Assembly: GCF_000282975.1 (NCBI RefSeq)
Contig: NZ_ALJC01000090.1
Span: forward strand, 1 to 64,000
DNA length: 64,000 nucleotides
From: Pseudomonas psychrophila HA-4
Lineage (GTDB): Bacteria > Pseudomonadota > Gammaproteobacteria > Pseudomonadales > Pseudomonadaceae
Direction: 5' to 3'
Shown: positions 24,489 through 33,665 of the stretch, piece by piece
Numbering within the stretch: the stretch's first letter is position 1
Layout: each line of letters opens with the position of its first letter
Notes under the pieces: generated by a model
Told to the model about the DNA's origin: nothing
Seen by the model: the letters and a program-made list of their open reading frames with translations, nothing else
Database searches by the model: none
Position numbers and translations under genes: made by a program

Positions 24489-25706
24489 ATGTCAGTGACT
24501 GCTACCCCCGCCGCGTCTGTGCCGGATCATCGTGCGCAATTTTTGAACCTGCTGGAAACCGGCCTGGCGCAAAATTCGTTTATCAAGCTGGTACTGGCCA
24601 AGTACGTAGGCCCGGAAGCCGAATTGCAGCGGATTATCATCAAGCAGGTCACGGTCAAGGATCAGCCTTGCCTGTCGTTTGTGTACCGCTACAAAACCCG
24701 CGACATCACTAAAAACTTTCCGCTCGACGAAGCCGTTGCAACGATTGCTGGCCTGCTGCCGGAGGCGTTCAAGAATGCACATTTGCTGACCCTGACTGAC
24801 GAAGTGCAGTTGGAGTACAGCAAAAAAGGCAAAAGCTCGTTGTTCAAGGGCAAAAGCCAACAAGCGCGTGAAGTGCCCTCGGCTGAGCATAATCGTGAGA
24901 AAAATCGCTTTCTGGATCTGACCCGGCCGTTTTTGGCGGACCTGGGCGTCACCAATAAGCAGCAAGAGTTGATCCCGGCGATGTCGCGCAAGTGGAAGCA
25001 GATCAACAAATTTATCGAGGTGTTTTCCCATGCCTTGAGCAACTCGCCACTCAAGCTCGATCAGCCGATCAAGGTGGCAGACTTTGGTTCTGGCAAGGGT
25101 TACCTGACGTTTGCCATCCACGATTACCTGCGCCATAGCCTGCAAGCCGAAGGCGTGGTGACGGGGGTTGAGTTGCGTGAAGACATGGTCACGCTGTGCA
25201 ACACCGCTGCCCAGCGTCTGGAACACCCTGGCTTGAGCTTCCAGCATGGCGATGTGCGCAGTTTTGCGCCGACCCCGATTGACGTAATGATCGCCCTGCA
25301 TGCCTGTGACATTGCCACCGACTATGCGATTCACATGGGCATCCGCTCCGGGGCCGCGATTATCATGTGTTCGCCGTGCTGCCATAAGCAGATCCGCCTG
25401 CAAATTCAAAGTCCGGCGCTGCTCAAGCCAATGCTGCAATACGGTTTGCACTTGGGCCAGCAGGCCGAAATGGTTACCGACAGCTTGCGTGCGCTGTTCC
25501 TTGAAGCCTGTGGCTATGAAACCAAAGTGTTTGAGTTCATTTCGCTGGAGCACACCAACAAGAACAAAATGATCCTCGCGGTCAAACGCGCCGAACCTCA
25601 AGACCCGGCGCAGTTGTTGGTGAAGATTCAGGAACTCAAGGCGTTCTACAACATTCAGGAGCACTGCCTTGAAACCCTGCTCCAGGCCGATGGCTTGTTG
25701 AAGTAA
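24489..25706 (+). CDS. SAM-dependent methyltransferase (Methyltransf_32 type)
   Basis: A 405-aa protein. The N-terminal half is a family-specific domain (about 15-180); the second half is a Rossmann methyltransferase with VADFGSGKGYL (SAM motif I) and a characteristic CSPCCHKQIR motif at about residue 300, seen in the Methyltransf_32 family. The substrate is unknown; RNA or protein is plausible. The start ATG at 24489 begins MSVTATPAAS; an upstream in-frame ATG at 24402 would add a low-complexity 29-residue tail with no support. Base composition returns to the chromosomal norm here. Confidence 0.82.
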   Translation: MSVTATPAASVPDHRAQFLNLLETGLAQNSFIKLVLAKYVGPEAELQRIIIKQVTVKDQPCLSFVYRYKTRDITKNFPLDEAVATIAGLLPEAFKNAHLLTLTDEVQLEYSKKGKSSLFKGKSQQAREVPSAEHNREKNRFLDLTRPFLADLGVTNKQQELIPAMSRKWKQINKFIEVFSHALSNSPLKLDQPIKVADFGSGKGYLTFAIHDYLRHSLQAEGVVTGVELREDMVTLCNTAAQRLEHPGLSFQHGDVRSFAPTPIDVMIALHACDIATDYAIHMGIRSGAAIIMCSPCCHKQIRLQIQSPALLKPMLQYGLHLGQQAEMVTDSLRALFLEACGYETKVFEFISLEHTNKNKMILAVKRAEPQDPAQLLVKIQELKAFYNIQEHCLETLLQADGLLK

Positions 25707-25823
25707 GCGTGTAAGACACGTCCGGTCGGGTACGTAGTATTTGGCTATTACCCGCGCGGGCGCTTAGGGGTTACCTTGGCTACTCTTAGTGGCCCAAGGT
25801 CTTACCCATAAGGAGCACGCACC

Positions 25824-26405
25824 ATGGCGGCGAAAAAAATTCTGGTTCTGGTTGGCGATTACGTCGAAGACTACGAAGTGATGGTGCCGTTTCAGGCGCT
25901 ATTGATGGTGGGGCATCAGGTGCACGCCGTGTGCCCGGGTAAAACGGCTGGCCAGACTGTTCGCACGGCGATTCATGACTTCGAGGGTGACCAGACCTAC
26001 AGCGAAAAGCCTGGCCATCTGTTTGCCCTGAATTTCGATTTCGACAAGATCAAGGCCAGCGATTACGACGCCCTTGTGGTGCCCGGTGGTCGTGCGCCGG
26101 AATACCTGCGCCTGAACGAAAAGGTGCTGGAACTGGTGCGGGATTTCGACAAGGCAGGCAAACCGATTGCTGCGGTGTGCCACGGTGCGCAATTACTGGC
26201 GGCGGCGGGCATCCTTGAAGGCCGTGAATGCAGCGCCTATCCGGCGTGTGCGCCAGAAGTGCGTTTGGCGGGCGGTACTTACATTGATATCGATGTGACC
26301 AAGGCGCACGTTCAGGGCAATTTGGTCACCGCTCCGGCCTGGCCTGCGCATCCTGCATGGCTAGCGGCTTTCCTGGGGCTGTTGGGCACAACGATCACGT
26401 TGTAA
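25824..26405 (+). CDS. DJ-1/PfpI family protein
   Basis: A 193-aa protein of the DJ-1/ThiJ/PfpI superfamily. The nucleophile elbow AAVCHGAQ puts Cys119 next to His120, and the first strand ends with the acidic segment GDYVEDYEV. The segment [12 protein letters not shown] is typical of PfpI-like members. Family members act as deglycases, glyoxalases, chaperones or proteases, so the reaction cannot be fixed. An AAGGAG site precedes the ATG. The ribbon-helix-helix gene follows after 15 bases, probably co-transcribed. Confidence 0.88.
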   Translation: MAAKKILVLVGDYVEDYEVMVPFQALLMVGHQVHAVCPGKTAGQTVRTAIHDFEGDQTYSEKPGHLFALNFDFDKIKASDYDALVVPGGRAPEYLRLNEKVLELVRDFDKAGKPIAAVCHGAQLLAAAGILEGRECSAYPACAPEVRLAGGTYIDIDVTKAHVQGNLVTAPAWPAHPAWLAAFLGLLGTTITL

Positions 26406-26420
26406 AACGAGGGTGTGACC

Positions 26421-26732
26421 ATGTGTGAGCTCTATGTAAAAGCCGATCCGATCCTGTATGAGTCGCGCTCGCGTTCATTGCGTATTTGCGGCGTGGTCAC
26501 AACCTTGCGCCTGGAAAATCAGTTTTGGGACATCCTCACTGAAATCGCTGAAGCTGACGGCATGACCACCAACCAATTGGTGGCCAAACTGTATGAGGAA
26601 GTGATGAATTATCGCGGCGAGGTAATCAACTTCGCTTCTTTTTTGCGCGTGAGTTGCACCCGGCATTTGAGCCAGCGCCGGTTGCAGGCCCCGGAGTTGA
26701 GCGTAGTGCCGCGCAATACCGGCCACGCGTGA
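26421..26732 (+). CDS. ribbon-helix-helix DNA-binding protein, copy A
   Basis: A 103-aa protein of the RHH_4-like family. The core TTLRLENQFWDILTEIAEAD is the beta-strand-helix of a ribbon-helix-helix, followed by GMTTNQLVAKLYEEVMNY and a conserved NFASFLRVSCTRHL. The start ATG at 26421 has GAGGG 7 bases before it; a GTG two codons upstream is less likely. Family members are small dimeric regulators. It follows the DJ-1 gene closely. A divergent paralogue is at 58264. Targets unknown. Confidence 0.8.
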   Translation: MCELYVKADPILYESRSRSLRICGVVTTLRLENQFWDILTEIAEADGMTTNQLVAKLYEEVMNYRGEVINFASFLRVSCTRHLSQRRLQAPELSVVPRNTGHA

Positions 26733-26747
26733 ACGAGAGTATGGGGC

Positions 26748-27773
26748 TTACACCTCGACCGGGACTGAATGCTTGGTTGAGCCCAACGGGTGAGTTTTCG
26801 AGTTATAGAAGCGTAATGTCAGTTTCTTGTCGGCAAATAGTGTTGTGTAGTGATTTTTTTGAAAGCGGATGAATGCTTCGCTGCGCGGGTAAATCGAGAT
26901 GCACAGCGTTTTCAGTGGTGCTTGGCGCACAGCGTTGATCAGGTGTTGATCTTGCTCGCCTAAACCATGGCCAAAGATGCACAGTGCGTCTTTGTGGCTC
27001 ATCAGCTGTTCATGGCAGAAGGACAGGTAATCTGAGTGACGAATGGATTTTCGCTTGTCATCACTGCTGCTTTCACTGACAAACAGCGGCACATCATCCA
27101 GCGCGCTGATTGAGTGGTTGATCGCGAAATTGCTCAGTAACGTCGCTTCATTCGCCTGGATTTTGCGCGCCTTACCCTCCTGATTTTTCACCAGATGCAA
27201 CGCGCCGTGCAGGTACAGCACACGCGTGGCTTTGCTTTTGCTCAGTACGCTATCAAGCTCAAAGGTGGCGTCGGGGCGACTGAACAAATCGTTGAACTGC
27301 TTGGGTGCCTGCATCACGGCCCACGGGGTGAGCAGGTCGTAGTTGGAGCAATAGACAGTGGCATAACGTGCCAGCTCTTGCTGCCAGCATGTCAGGGTAT
27401 CGGCCTGCATCAGCCGCCAGGGAATGTGCACGTCTTGCGTGCTGTTGATTAGCGCTTCTTTGATTGCGTAGTAGCGTTTGCGCGGCGAGGCTGAGTTGAT
27501 CGCTAGGGCTTTGTTGACCTTGCTCGCGGTTTTTAGGGCGCTGAGCACGTGCTCGAAATTACGCGTGCCCAAGGCGTCAAAGACGCTGAGTTCGGTCTGG
27601 CTAAGGGGCTTTTCGGCGACGCTTTTGGCTTTTTCAAACAACGAGTCGTAATAAAAGTCATGCCACACAGCCATGCTCGCGCCGTTGCCCAGCAGCAGCC
27701 CGCTGCACGGTGTGCTGGCGTTTAGCGCGTTCCAGTCTTCTAGTTCGGCATCAAATTCCTGGAAGGGGGTCAT
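26748..27773 (-). CDS. SIR2-like DUF4917 family protein
   Basis: A 341-aa protein matching DUF4917. It carries the hallmarks of a SIR2-type NAD-binding fold: LLLGNGAS at 26-33 (the GAGxS-like loop), SNYDLL at 143-148 (TxNYD-like) and YLHGAL at 187-192 (the catalytic-His position). Related SIR2-like proteins degrade NAD+ in several anti-phage systems, so a stand-alone defence or stress NADase role is possible. No partner gene is evident; neighbours are an RHH regulator (convergent) and an alcohol dehydrogenase (divergent). Confidence 0.75.
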   Translation of the reverse strand: MTPFQEFDAELEDWNALNASTPCSGLLLGNGASMAVWHDFYYDSLFEKAKSVAEKPLSQTELSVFDALGTRNFEHVLSALKTASKVNKALAINSASPRKRYYAIKEALINSTQDVHIPWRLMQADTLTCWQQELARYATVYCSNYDLLTPWAVMQAPKQFNDLFSRPDATFELDSVLSKSKATRVLYLHGALHLVKNQEGKARKIQANEATLLSNFAINHSISALDDVPLFVSESSSDDKRKSIRHSDYLSFCHEQLMSHKDALCIFGHGLGEQDQHLINAVRQAPLKTLCISIYPRSEAFIRFQKNHYTTLFADKKLTLRFYNSKTHPLGSTKHSVPVEV

Positions 27774-27921
27774 GTCTAATATCGTCTCGAAACAGTGGCG
27801 GTGCAGAACTTTATCACGCTCAAGTGTTGAGCCAGATCAACATATGAGCCACTCAGTTGGAGGAAGCTACTCTGACCGATTGATTTAGCGTCGCGGGTAG
27901 CGCCCGCCAACAGGACTCGCC

Positions 27922-29070
27922 ATGACCAGCACTTTTTTTATCCCTGCGGTAAATATCATGGGTAACGGCTGCTTGAATGAAGCCATGACCGCGATTCGTA
28001 ATTATGGATTTCGCAAGGCTTTGATCGTTACCGACGCCGGGCTGGCCAAGGCAGGAGTTGCGGCGCTGATTTCAGAAAAACTCGCGTTGCAGGACATTGA
28101 TTCGGTGATTTTCGACGGCGCCAAGCCGAACCCGAGCATTGCCAACGTCGAAGCGGGTTTGACGGTGCTGAAACAGCATCAATGTGATTTTGTGGTGTCA
28201 CTGGGCGGTGGTTCGCCGCACGATTGCGCCAAGGGCATTGCCCTGTGCGCGACCAACGGCGGGCACATTCGTGATTACGAAGGTGTCGATCAATCGGCCA
28301 AGCCGCAATTGCCGCTGGTTTCGATCAATACCACGGCGGGCACGGCCAGTGAAATGACGCGCTTTTGCATCATCACCGACGAAGAGCGCCACGTGAAAAT
28401 GGCCATTGTCGACCGTAACGTGACCCCGCTGCTGTCGGTTAACGATCCGGAGTTGATGGTAGCGATGCCTAAAGGTCTGACGGCCGCAACAGGCATGGAT
28501 GCACTGACCCACGCTGTGGAAGCCTATGTGTCGACGGCCTCAACTCCGATCACTGATGCCTGTGCGATCAAAGCAATGGAACTGATCAGCCATAACCTGC
28601 GTCAGGCCGTGAACGACGGTAAAGATCTGACCGCACGCGAGAACATGGCTTACGCACAGTTCCTCGCTGGTATGGCGTTCAACAACGCGTCGCTGGGCTT
28701 TGTGCACGCCATGGCGCACCAACTGGGCGGTTTCTACGACTTGCCGCACGGGGTGTGCAACGCCGTGTTGTTGCCGCACGTGCAAACCTTCAACGCGAGT
28801 GTCAGTGCGGTCCGTTTGACGGATGTAGCACGTGCGCTGGGTGCCGATGTGCGTGGTCTGAGCCCGGAAGAGGGCGCGCAAGCGGCCATCGCTGCGATTC
28901 GCACCTTGGCTAAAGACGTGGAAATTCCGGCAGGTCTGCGCGACCTGGGCGCCAAACTTGATGACATTCCTATTTTGGCCACCAATGCGTTGAAAGATGC
29001 GTGCGGCTTCACCAACCCGCGTAAGGCGGACCAGGCTCAGATTGAAGAGATTTTCCGTAACGCGTTCTAA
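27922..29070 (+). CDS. yiaY: iron-containing alcohol dehydrogenase (group III)
   Basis: A 382-aa NAD(P)-dependent dehydrogenase of the Fe-ADH family. The nucleotide-binding loop is [13 protein letters not shown], the Thr-rich segment [11 protein letters not shown] follows, and metal ligands are visible in [12 protein letters not shown] (Asp) and [12 protein letters not shown] and [12 protein letters not shown] (His). Length and motifs match YiaY/ErcA-type enzymes that interconvert alcohols and aldehydes. It is a single gene with a shared terminator (29109) against the convergent fumarase gene. The gene name is approximate. Confidence 0.88.
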   Translation: MTSTFFIPAVNIMGNGCLNEAMTAIRNYGFRKALIVTDAGLAKAGVAALISEKLALQDIDSVIFDGAKPNPSIANVEAGLTVLKQHQCDFVVSLGGGSPHDCAKGIALCATNGGHIRDYEGVDQSAKPQLPLVSINTTAGTASEMTRFCIITDEERHVKMAIVDRNVTPLLSVNDPELMVAMPKGLTAATGMDALTHAVEAYVSTASTPITDACAIKAMELISHNLRQAVNDGKDLTARENMAYAQFLAGMAFNNASLGFVHAMAHQLGGFYDLPHGVCNAVLLPHVQTFNASVSAVRLTDVARALGADVRGLSPEEGAQAAIAAIRTLAKDVEIPAGLRDLGAKLDDIPILATNALKDACGFTNPRKADQAQIEEIFRNAF

Positions 29071-29108
29071 GTGAGATGGCGAGAAACAGCGCTGCTTTTC
29101 ATTGGATA

Positions 29109-29147
29109 TAAAAAAACGGCCGGGTGATTAACCCGGCCGTTTTTTGT
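29109..29147. terminator. bidirectional terminator between Fe-ADH and fumarase genes
   Basis: AAAAAACGGCCGGGT-GATTA-ACCCGGCCGTTTTTTG: a perfect 9-bp GC-rich stem with A- and T-runs, serving both convergent genes. Confidence 0.95.
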
Positions 29148-29161
29148 CTGGCTAAAAGCGC

Positions 29162-30685
29162 TTACTGCACTTCAACCGCCAAGCTGTCGTGGATCTTCTG
29201 TTGCCAGATCGCCGGGCCGGTGATGTGTACCGACTCGCCGTTGCTGTCGACAGCCACAGTCACTGGCATGTCTTTTACGTCGAACTCGTAGATCGCTTCC
29301 ATGCCCAGTTCGGCAAAGGCCACCACGCGCGATTTTTTAATCGCTTGGGCAACCAGGTAGGCGGCACCGCCCACGGCCATCAGGTACACCGCTTTGTGTT
29401 CCTTGATCGCTTCGATGGCAGTCGGACCACGCTCAGATTTGCCGATCATGCCCAGCAGGCCGGTTTGATCGAGGATCTGACGGGTGAATTTGTCCATCCG
29501 CGTTGCCGTTGTCGGACCGGCAGGGCCAACCACTTCGTCACGCACCGGATCAACCGGGCCTACGTAGTAGATAAAGCGGCCTTTAAGGTCGACAGGCAAG
29601 GTCTCGCCTTTGTTGAGCATTTCGACCATGCGCTTGTGCGCCGCGTCGCGACCCGTGAGCATTTTGCCGTTCAGCAAAACGGTCTCGCCCGGCTTCCAGC
29701 TCTGCACGTCTTCCGGGGTCAGGGTGTCGAGGTTGACACGGCGGGCTGATGGGCCTGCTTCCCACACAATTTCAGGGTAGGCGTCAAGCGATGGCGCTTC
29801 GAGGGACGCAGGACCGGAACCGTCGAGTACGAAGTGTGCGTGGCGAGTGGCCGCGCAGTTCGGGATCATGCACACCGGCAAGGAGGCGGCGTGGGTCGGG
29901 TAGTCCATGATTTTGACGTCGAGCACGGTGGTCAGACCGCCTAGGCCCTGAGCGCCGATGCCCAGTTGGTTGACCTTCTCGAACAGCTCGATACGCATCT
30001 CTTCGATACGGTTAGATGGGCCGCGCTTGATCAGGTCGTGAATGTCGATGGACTCCATCAACACTTCCTTGGCCATCACTGCTGCTTTTTCAGCCGTGCC
30101 GCCGATGCCGATGCCCAGCATGCCCGGTGGGCACCAGCCCGCGCCCATGGTCGGAACAGTCTTGAGCACCCAGTCAACGATCGAGTCGGACGGGTTGAGC
30201 ATGGCCATTTTCGACTTGTTCTCGGAACCGCCGCCCTTGGCTGCCACGTCCACTTCCACAGTGTTACCCGGGACGATGGAGTAGTGGATAACGGCCGGGG
30301 TGTTGTCCTTGGTGTTGCGGCGAGCACCGGCTGGGTCGGCCAGGATGGAGGCGCGCAGGACGTTTTCCGGCAGGTTGTAAGCGCGACGCACGCCTTCGTT
30401 GATCATGTCGTCCAGGCTCATGGTGGCGCCGGTCCAGCGCACATCCATGCCCACGCGTACGAACACGGTGACGATGCCGGTGTCCTGGCAAATCGGGCGG
30501 TGGCCAGTGGCACACATGCGCGAGTTGATCAGGATTTGCGCCATCGAGTCACGGGCCGCTGGCGATTCTTCGCGCAGGTAGGCTTCGTGCATGGCCTGAA
30601 TGAAGTCAACGGGATGGTAATAGGAAATGAATTGCAGGGCGTCAGCAACGCTCTGAATCAGGTCGTCTTGCTTGATCACGGTCAT
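29162..30685 (-). CDS. fumA: class I fumarate hydratase ([4Fe-4S])
   Basis: A 507-aa class I fumarase that interconverts fumarate and malate in the TCA cycle. Candidate cluster Cys lie in HRPICQDTGIV, GAGWCPPGMLGIGIGG and MIPNCAATRHAHF; the C-terminal beta-domain contains the VVGPAGPTTATRMDKFT motif. The ATG at 30685 is chosen because GAGGAG lies 8 bases upstream; an ATG 10 codons earlier lacks one. It is likely oxygen-sensitive, unlike class II FumC. Bacteria of this genus usually have both types. Confidence 0.94.
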   Translation of the reverse strand: MTVIKQDDLIQSVADALQFISYYHPVDFIQAMHEAYLREESPAARDSMAQILINSRMCATGHRPICQDTGIVTVFVRVGMDVRWTGATMSLDDMINEGVRRAYNLPENVLRASILADPAGARRNTKDNTPAVIHYSIVPGNTVEVDVAAKGGGSENKSKMAMLNPSDSIVDWVLKTVPTMGAGWCPPGMLGIGIGGTAEKAAVMAKEVLMESIDIHDLIKRGPSNRIEEMRIELFEKVNQLGIGAQGLGGLTTVLDVKIMDYPTHAASLPVCMIPNCAATRHAHFVLDGSGPASLEAPSLDAYPEIVWEAGPSARRVNLDTLTPEDVQSWKPGETVLLNGKMLTGRDAAHKRMVEMLNKGETLPVDLKGRFIYYVGPVDPVRDEVVGPAGPTTATRMDKFTRQILDQTGLLGMIGKSERGPTAIEAIKEHKAVYLMAVGGAAYLVAQAIKKSRVVAFAELGMEAIYEFDVKDMPVTVAVDSNGESVHITGPAIWQQKIHDSLAVEVQ

Positions 30686-30870
30686 GGGTCGCGCTCCTCT
30701 ATAAGACGGGAACATTCAATTAAGGTGTTTGCGACCTTGGTGCATCGGTCTGTCGAAAACATCTTTAAGGGTGTACCGGGCACGCATGACCGGTACAAAA
30801 AAGGCGCGGCAGTATAACCCGGCCCTGTCTTTGATACACCTGCTGAGGGCCAAACGAAAGTAGGGGGCGT

Positions 30871-31003
30871 CGTAGCAGTTGCCGAAGGCTACGTCCGGCG
30901 GCGAAGCCGTCGTAGAATCCCCTACCGCGGTCTTTCAGTTACACCGCACACTTAGGCTTTACGATCGCTTCGCGATCGGACGTAGCCTTAGGCAACTGCT
31001 ACG
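30871..31003. repeat. REPIN-like doublet, copy 2
   Basis: A 133-bp unit with the same termini as copy 1: CGTAGCAGTTGCCGAAGGC on the left and GCCTTAGGCAACTGCTACG on the right, inverted. The left arm contains CTACGTCCGGCGGCGAAGCC. It fills most of the gap between fumA and the ferredoxin-reductase gene. Inner sequence differs from copy 1, with ATCGCTTCGCGAT added. Confidence 0.7.
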
Positions 31004-31029
31004 GATTCAACTCTTCCCGGAGGCCAGAA

Positions 31030-31968
31030 GTGCCCGAGTTACACGTCGCTGACAAACGCTGGTCAGTTGCTGATGGCTGCAATTTGCTGGATGCCTTGAA
31101 TCAGGCGGGCGTGTCTGTGCCTTACAGTTGCCGGGCGGGCAGTTGTCATGCCTGTCTGGTGCGTTGTGTGCAGGGTGAGCCGTTTGACCTCAAGCCCGAC
31201 GCGTTGAGCCGAGCCCTGCGCGAGCAAGGCTGGCGCCTAGCGTGTCAGTGCCAGGTGAGCGCTGACCTGCATATAGAAGCCTTCGATCCACAGCGCGATG
31301 GCGTGCCTGCGCAAGTGGCCGCCCTCGATTGGCTCAGCGCCACGGTGCTGCGTTTGCGGCTGATAGCACAGCGCCCGTTGCGCTATAGGGCGGGGCAGCA
31401 TGTGGTGCTGTGGACGCCCGGCGGCATCGCCCGGCCTTATTCGTTGTCCAGCCTGCCTGATGAAGACCGTTTTCTGGAGTTTCATCTCGATTGCGCGCAC
31501 CCGGGTGAGTTTGCCGACGCGGCGCGGCAGTTCAAGGTGGGTGATGCTGTGCGCCTGGGGGAGCTGCGCGGCGGAGCGTTGCGCTATGACCCGGACTGGC
31601 AAGAGCAGCCGCTGTGGCTAATGGCGGCGGGGACTGGGCTGGGCCCTCTGTTTGGCGTACTGCGCGAGGCGCTGCGCCAGGACCATCAAGGGCCGATCCG
31701 GCTGGTGCACGTGGCTCGCGAAGACAGCGAGTTTTATCTCAAGGCAGAGTTGCAGGCATTGGCGAAGGAGCATTCCAGCCTGGCGGTTGAGTGGGTGCTG
31801 CGCAGCGAGTTGGCAGAGTATCTGTTGCAGTTGCGTGGGATTGCGCGGCAGACCCACGCGTTGGTCTGCGGCCACCCTGACACGGTTGAAGCGTTTGCCA
31901 AACGGCTTTTTTTGGCCGGACTTTCGCGCAACAAACTACTGGCTGATTCGTTTTTGACCCGTAGCTGA
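31030..31968 (+). CDS. iron-sulfur flavoreductase (2Fe-2S ferredoxin plus FAD/NAD domain)
   Basis: A 312-aa fusion. Residues 1-85 are a plant-type 2Fe-2S ferredoxin with C34-x4-C39-x2-C42 and a fourth Cys in LACQC (72/74). Residues about 95-312 are a ferredoxin-NADP reductase-like module with the FAD motif RPYSLSS and the nucleotide motif LMAAGTGLGPLFG. It probably moves electrons from NAD(P)H to an unknown partner. GTG at 31030 is the start; GGAGG lies 6 bases before it. Synteny suggests the PA4331 orthologue. Confidence 0.85.
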   Translation: MPELHVADKRWSVADGCNLLDALNQAGVSVPYSCRAGSCHACLVRCVQGEPFDLKPDALSRALREQGWRLACQCQVSADLHIEAFDPQRDGVPAQVAALDWLSATVLRLRLIAQRPLRYRAGQHVVLWTPGGIARPYSLSSLPDEDRFLEFHLDCAHPGEFADAARQFKVGDAVRLGELRGGALRYDPDWQEQPLWLMAAGTGLGPLFGVLREALRQDHQGPIRLVHVAREDSEFYLKAELQALAKEHSSLAVEWVLRSELAEYLLQLRGIARQTHALVCGHPDTVEAFAKRLFLAGLSRNKLLADSFLTRS

Positions 31969-32005
31969 CCCATCATCCAGCGGCTACAAGATTTTTTTGA
32001 AATCC

Positions 32006-32040
32006 AAAAAAGCCCCGCCTGATCACTCAGGCGGGGCTTT
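32006..32040. terminator. bidirectional terminator between flavoreductase and pyk
   Basis: AAAAAAGCCCCGCCTGA-TCAC-TCAGGCGGGGCTTT: an 11-bp perfect stem with A- and T-runs, between convergent genes. Confidence 0.95.
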
Positions 32041-32059
32041 GGGTGTGGCCGGTTAGGGC

Positions 32060-33511
32060 TTACACCATTTTGTCGCCGACATGTAGGATCTTCATGCCGT
32101 TGGTGCCACCGATGGTGTGGTAGCTGTCGCCCTTGGTCAGGATGACCCAGTCGCCTTTTTCTACGACGCCACGCTTGAGCAGTTCGTCGATAGCGGCTTG
32201 GCTGACTTGTTCTGGCGGCAGCGAAGCCGGGTCGAACGGTACGGTGTAGACGCCACGGAACATAGCTGCACGGGCCTGGGTTTCGCGGTGCGGGGAGAAC
32301 GCGTAGATCGGCACCGAAGAACGGATACGCGACATGATCAATGGCGTGTAACCGCTTTCAGTCAGGGCAATGATCGCTTTGACGCCAGGGAAGTGGTTGG
32401 CGGTGTACATGGCCGCCAGCGCAATGCTCTGGTCACAGCTTTCGAAGGTTTTGCCAATGCGGTGGCTGGAGGTTTTGCTGGTCGGGTGCTTTTCAGCGCC
32501 GACGCAAATACGCGCCATGGCCTGCACGGCTTCCAGTGGGTATGCACCCGCAGCACTTTCAGCCGAAAGCATCACAGCGTCGGTGTAGTCGAGAACGGCG
32601 TTAGCAACGTCGGACACTTCGGCGCGCGTTGGCATCGGGTTCTGGATCATCGACTCCATCATCTGGGTCGCTACGATCACTGCTTTGTTGTGGCGACGTG
32701 CGTGCAGAATGATTTTCTTCTGAATGCCCACCAGTTCGGCATCGCCGATTTCAACGCCCAGGTCGCCACGGGCAACCATGACCGCGTCACTGGCTTTGAT
32801 CAGTGCGTCGAGAGTCTCGTCATCGGCAACAGCTTCAGCGCGTTCAATTTTTGCCACCAGCCAAGCGGTACCGCCGGCTTCGTCGCGCAGTTGACGGGCG
32901 TATTCCATGTCGGCAGCGTCGCGTGGGAACGACACCGCGAGGTAGTCGACTTCCATTTCGGCAGCGAGCTTGATATCGGCTTTGTCTTTTTCAGTCAGGG
33001 CCGGTGCAGTCAGGCCGCCACCACGGCGGTTGATGCCTTTGTGATCCGACAGCGGGCCGCCGATGAGCACGGTGCAGTGCAGGGCGTCGCCAGTAGCGGT
33101 ATCAACACGCATCACGACACGGCCGTCATCGAGCAGCAGTTCGTCACCGACGCCGCAATCTTTGACCAGGTCCGGGTAGTCGATGCCGACGATTTGCTGG
33201 GTGCCATCAGTCAGCGGATGGCTGGTGGAGAAAGTAAACGTGTCACCGATTTTCAGCTCGATGCGTTTGTTGGCAAATTTGGCGATGCGAATTTTCGGGC
33301 CTTGCAGGTCACCCAGCAATGCTACGAAGCGGCCATGCTTGGCTGCGATCTCACGCACCAGCTTGGCGCGAGCCTTGTGCTCATCGGGAGTGCCGTGGGA
33401 AAAGTTCAGACGGGCGACGTCCAGGCCAGCGAGGATCAGCTGTTCAAGCATCTCCGGTGAATTGCTGGCAGGGCCAAGTGTGGCAACGATTTTAGTTCGA
33501 CGAACGGACAT
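32060..33511 (-). CDS. pykA: pyruvate kinase
   Basis: A 483-aa pyruvate kinase that makes pyruvate and ATP from phosphoenolpyruvate. It starts MSVRRTKIVATLGPASNSPE; AGGAG lies 7 bases before the ATG. The active-site region VMVARGDLGVEIG and the signature AKIERAEAV are intact, as is the metal-binding and phosphate segment ARLNFSHGTPD. Synteny with P. aeruginosa PA4329 points to the pykA paralogue rather than pykF. It is a single-gene unit with a shared terminator. Confidence 0.95.
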   Translation of the reverse strand: MSVRRTKIVATLGPASNSPEMLEQLILAGLDVARLNFSHGTPDEHKARAKLVREIAAKHGRFVALLGDLQGPKIRIAKFANKRIELKIGDTFTFSTSHPLTDGTQQIVGIDYPDLVKDCGVGDELLLDDGRVVMRVDTATGDALHCTVLIGGPLSDHKGINRRGGGLTAPALTEKDKADIKLAAEMEVDYLAVSFPRDAADMEYARQLRDEAGGTAWLVAKIERAEAVADDETLDALIKASDAVMVARGDLGVEIGDAELVGIQKKIILHARRHNKAVIVATQMMESMIQNPMPTRAEVSDVANAVLDYTDAVMLSAESAAGAYPLEAVQAMARICVGAEKHPTSKTSSHRIGKTFESCDQSIALAAMYTANHFPGVKAIIALTESGYTPLIMSRIRSSVPIYAFSPHRETQARAAMFRGVYTVPFDPASLPPEQVSQAAIDELLKRGVVEKGDWVILTKGDSYHTIGGTNGMKILHVGDKMV

Positions 33512-33665
33512 GCAAAGACTCCTGAGTTCAAGCGCTGCCAAAGGCTACTATGGTCTTTGGCTGTAGTCATTGTTCCTCTGCACTACTTTCGACTTAAGTT
33601 GTGGTGCACAGGATGTGAAGAATTTTGCTTAGGGGTCGATACACTGTTGAGAACAGGAGATGCCC

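Noticed and set aside
24492..25664. A 390-codon open frame opposite the methyltransferase gene
   Set aside because: Antisense shadow of a conserved gene; composition rich in His, Arg and Gln with no motif.
32117..33460. A 447-codon open frame opposite pykA
   Set aside because: Antisense shadow; pyruvate kinase motifs on the other strand are complete.
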